Shown: in pieces, positions 61,383 to 64,000 of the stretch | Numbering within the stretch: the first letter of the stretch is position 1 | Layout: each line of letters starts with the position of its first letter | From: Verrucomicrobiia bacterium | GTDB lineage: Bacteria > Verrucomicrobiota > Verrucomicrobiia > Limisphaerales > UBA9464 | Direction of reading: 5' to 3' | NCBI GenBank assembly: GCA_019634635.1 | Contig: JAHCBB010000008.1 | Location: 124,001-188,000, forward strand | Length of the DNA: 64,000 nucleotides | The notes under the pieces: generated by a model | The model's input: only the letters and a program-made list of their open reading frames with translations | Told to the model about the DNA's origin: nothing | The model's database searches: none | Translations under genes and position numbers: made by a program

Positions 61383-64000
61383 CTACCCAAAATCGTGGGA
61401 TCCAGCGGTGCGGAGCCGGGCAATCTCAAGGGCGTGGATCCGAACCGCCTGCACATGCGTGGTGCCCTCCCGCTGCTGCACGCGCCCCTCAATCCGCAGA
61501 AACGGCTCGCGGGTGATCTTGAGCCGCTCCCGTTCAAACAACCCGGGCGCGACGATCACGTTGGCGATGCCGGTTTCGTCTTCAAGGCTGACAAAGCAGA
61601 CGCCCTTTGCCGTGCCCGGACGTTGCCGGCAGATGACCTGTCCGGCGACCTCCACCCGGAGACCCTGCGGCGCCCGCCGCAGGGCCGCGGCGCTCAGCAC
61701 GCCCGGCAGCGCAGGTCGCAGGGGCTCCATGGGATGCGGACCCGTGGTCAGCCGCAGTCCCGCATAATCCGCCTGGATCCGTTCCCACGCATCCATGGGA
61801 CGCAGCGGCGAGGCCTCTGCGATCTTCCCGGACGCGACACCGTCCAGCAAGTCGTCGGGTCGCACCTCGCGCTCCACATTCCAAAGCGCCGCACGCCGGT
61901 GCGGAGCGAGTGCATTGAGGGCGCCGATGGACGCCAGGGTGCGGCGCTCGTCCCGGGTGAATCGGGTCCGTCCGAGAAACTCGCTGAGGGAAGCAAACGG
62001 CACCCGTTCCCGCGCGGCCAGCATCTGGTCTGCCGCCCCGCGGGACAGTCCGTCCACCTGCTGCAGGCCGAGGCGCAGGTGGCCGTCCTCCTCGATCACC
62101 GTCTCCCACCGGGACCGGACGACGCAGACGGGCCGGCAACGGATGCCGTGGCGCCGGGCGTCACGGATTAGTGTCGCGGGGACGTAAAAGCCCATGGGCT
62201 GCTGGTTCAGCAGGGCGCAAAAGAACTCCGCAGTCCGGTGCACCTTGAGGTAGGCGCTGGCATAGGCGAGGAAGGCAAAGCTGATGGCGTGCGACTCGGG
62301 GAACCCGTACAGCGCGAACGACCCGACGGCCTGAACAATGTGGTCCGTGACCGCCGGGGCCACGCCGGCCCGCTGCATGGCCGCCCGCAAACGAGCCGTG
62401 GCGCGCTGCATCCGCTCGTCGGAACGGTGGAAGCTCATCGCCCGGCGCAACTCCTCGGCCTCATCCCCGGAGATGTCCGCCAGGGTCATCGCCATGGCCA
62501 GCATTTGCTCCTGGAACAACGGCACCCCAAGGGTCCGCTCCAGGACCGGCTTGAGCCGCGCCTCGTCGCCATAGTAGGTCACCGGTTCCTCCCCGTTGCG
62601 CCGGCGCAGGTAGGGATGTGCCAGGTCCCCCTGGATCGGACCCGGACGAATGATCGCGACCTCAATGACCAGGTGGTAGAACGTTTCGGGACGCATCCGC
62701 GGCAGGGTCGCCATCTGGGCGCGGCTCTCGATCTGGAACACGCCGATGGTGTCGGCGCGGCGGATCATCTCAAAGGTTGCCGGGTCGTCCTCGGGGAGTC
62801 GTGCCAGGTCCACCGGACGCCCCCGCGCCGCGGACAGCGTCACGGTCTCCTGCAGCGCCGCCAGCATACCCAGGCCGAGCAGGTCCAGCTTGATGATCCC
62901 AAGGTCCTCGCAGTCGTCCTTGTCCCACTGGGCCACCACCCGCCCCGGCATGGAGGCATTCTCCAGGGGCACGAACCGGTTGAGGCGGTCCTGGCCGAGA
63001 ATCATGCCGCCGGAGTGCTGTCCGAGATGCCGCGGCAGACCCCGGATCTGTCCGTAGAGCGTGGCAAATGCGGGGGCGGCCGGGTGGGCTTTGGACAGCC
63101 CTGCCGTCTCCATCTGGCGCAGCAGATCCAGGGTGTGCGGAAAGTCGCCGCTCGCAAACAAGGCCGAGAACCGTTCCAGCACATCGGCCGGCAGTCCCAG
63201 CACCTTGCCGATCTCCCGCGCGGTGCTGCGTCCGCGGTAGGTGATGAAGGCGCCGGTCATGGCCGCGCCGTGCGGGCCGTAGCGGCGGTACACCTCCTGG
63301 ATCACCTGTTCCCGCCGGTCGCCGCTGGGGAGGTCGAGGTCAATGTCGGGCCATCCCTTGCGGGACTCGCTCAGGAACCGCTCGAACAGGACGTTGAATC
63401 GCACCGGGTCCACCGCCGTGATGCCCAGGCAGTAGCACACCGCGCTGTTGGCGGCGCTGCCGCGTCCCTGGGCGAGGATGTCCCGCTCCCGGCAGTACCG
63501 CACCAGGTCCGCCACGATCAGGAAATAGCCCGCAAATCCGAGACGTTCGATGAGGGCGAGCTCCTTGTGGAGCAGCGCCTGAACCTTGTCCGGAACCACG
63601 CCACCATACCGGTTTCGCGCGCCGCGCCAGGTCCAGTCCCGCAGCACCCCTTCCATCGTCTCCCCGGAGCCCACCGGAAACCGTGGAAACTCATACCCGA
63701 GGTCCCGCAGTTCGAAGCGGAGCCGGTCGGCGAGCCGCACCGTGTTCTCAACCGCTGCGGGCAGATCCCTGAAGAGCCGCCGCATGAGGTCCGGCGACTT
63801 CAGGTGACGTTCGTCATTGGCGGCAAGACGCCTGCCCGCCTCGCGCAGCGTGGTGTGATGGCGCAGGCAGGCGAAGACGTCCATCACGCGGCGCCCCTCC
63901 GGCGTGGCGTGCAGAACGCCGTTGGTGGCCAGCAGCGGCAGCCGGTGACTTTCAGCCAGGGTCGCCAGCGCGCTGTGGACACGGTCCTCGCCGGGCAGGA
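61383..64000 (-). CDS. dnaE2: Error-prone DNA polymerase III alpha subunit DnaE2 (5' end outside window)
   Basis: The last ~872 codons of a DnaE2/ImuC translesion polymerase; the frame is open to the right edge. Clear segments are LATNGVLHATPEGRRVMDVF, the catalytic DIDLD (GWPDIDLDLPSGDRREQ), QGRGSAANSAVCYCLGIT, LDLLGLGMLAALQ and VEVAIIRPGPIQGD. An OB domain at the end (VAGQVICRQRPGTAKGVCFV) and HDFG-COOH complete it. DnaE2 works with ImuA/ImuB in SOS mutagenesis; those genes would be beyond this window. It is distinguished from replicative DnaE1 by the shortened C-terminus and the GTAKGVCFVSLEDETG motif. Confidence 0.95.
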   Translation of the reverse strand, partial: LPGEDRVHSALATLAESHRLPLLATNGVLHATPEGRRVMDVFACLRHHTTLREAGRRLAANDERHLKSPDLMRRLFRDLPAAVENTVRLADRLRFELRDLGYEFPRFPVGSGETMEGVLRDWTWRGARNRYGGVVPDKVQALLHKELALIERLGFAGYFLIVADLVRYCRERDILAQGRGSAANSAVCYCLGITAVDPVRFNVLFERFLSESRKGWPDIDLDLPSGDRREQVIQEVYRRYGPHGAAMTGAFITYRGRSTAREIGKVLGLPADVLERFSALFASGDFPHTLDLLRQMETAGLSKAHPAAPAFATLYGQIRGLPRHLGQHSGGMILGQDRLNRFVPLENASMPGRVVAQWDKDDCEDLGIIKLDLLGLGMLAALQETVTLSAARGRPVDLARLPEDDPATFEMIRRADTIGVFQIESRAQMATLPRMRPETFYHLVIEVAIIRPGPIQGDLAHPYLRRRNGEEPVTYYGDEARLKPVLERTLGVPLFQEQMLAMAMTLADISGDEAEELRRAMSFHRSDERMQRATARLRAAMQRAGVAPAVTDHIVQAVGSFALYGFPESHAISFAFLAYASAYLKVHRTAEFFCALLNQQPMGFYVPATLIRDARRHGIRCRPVCVVRSRWETVIEEDGHLRLGLQQVDGLSRGAADQMLAARERVPFASLSEFLGRTRFTRDERRTLASIGALNALAPHRRAALWNVEREVRPDDLLDGVASGKIAEASPLRPMDAWERIQADYAGLRLTTGPHPMEPLRPALPGVLSAAALRRAPQGLRVEVAGQVICRQRPGTAKGVCFVSLEDETGIANVIVAPGLFERERLKITREPFLRIEGRVQQREGTTHVQAVRIHALEIARLRTAGSHDFG

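Overview
The window is GC-rich and gene-dense. It most probably comes from a member of the Verrucomicrobiota, perhaps near Limisphaerales/Pedosphaerales. The evidence is marker families rather than any rRNA. These include two PVC-type CxxCH haem proteins that share a C-terminal domain, a Cys-type sulfatase, a PEP-CTERM protein beside a secreted protein whose mature N-terminus is the verrucomicrobial SSNIVGYVK motif, an ECF sigma factor fused to a membrane helix and a long HEAT-like tail, and a CHASE2 cyclase next to a FecR-domain protein. The taxonomic assignment is inference.

Layout. 1-5.5 kb: tail of an unknown gene, a SEC-C protein, a large secreted haem protein and ubiE/menG. 5.8-8.9 kb: a VapBC-like pair and the membrane-anchored sigma factor. 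9.3-13 kb: two tandem thymidylate-kinase-like genes, tRNA-Pro, pdxA and a SurA-like chaperone. 13.1-22.5 kb: one very large secreted oxidoreductase gene (PQQ-type sugar dehydrogenase, diheme cytochrome, then five carbohydrate-binding-like and twelve Ig/cadherin-like repeats). Its 3' half is a tandem array of nearly identical ~1.25 kb units, riddled with small indels. 22.7-32.8 kb: sulfatase, MgtC-like protein, SDR, DNA-alkylation-repair-like protein, then a minus-strand run of haem protein, priA, TVP38 and a MerA-like reductase, with tRNA-Glu upstream. 32.9-35 kb: three short secreted proteins. 35.1-41.2 kb: a compact minus-strand operon of cimA, bioD, two methyltransferases and a beta-CASP nuclease, preceded by a probable attenuator. 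41.6-46.4 kb: FecR protein, CHASE2 cyclase and an ABC-F ATPase. 46.5-54.9 kb: EF-hand membrane protein, AraC regulator, superoxide dismutase, a secreted protein/lipoprotein pair, a Tat-exported esterase-like protein and an HPr-like protein. 54.9-64 kb: remnant of a DUF3160-like gene, PIG-L deacetylase, rimO, a 1165-residue patatin-like membrane protein, and dnaE2, which runs off the right edge.

The gene set fits a heterotrophic degrader of sulfated or otherwise complex polysaccharides with much exported redox and adhesion-type protein. Housekeeping functions (menaquinone, PLP, biotin and isoleucine synthesis, replication restart, ribosome modification) are interspersed.

The most noteworthy points are the repeat array with its indel cluster, a leader peptide plus terminator in front of cimA, a terminator directly in front of the cyclase start, the pdxA stop codon lying inside tRNA-Pro, the duplicated thymidylate-kinase-like genes, and the membrane-spanning sigma factor. 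No CRISPR array, insertion sequence, prophage or rRNA gene was seen.
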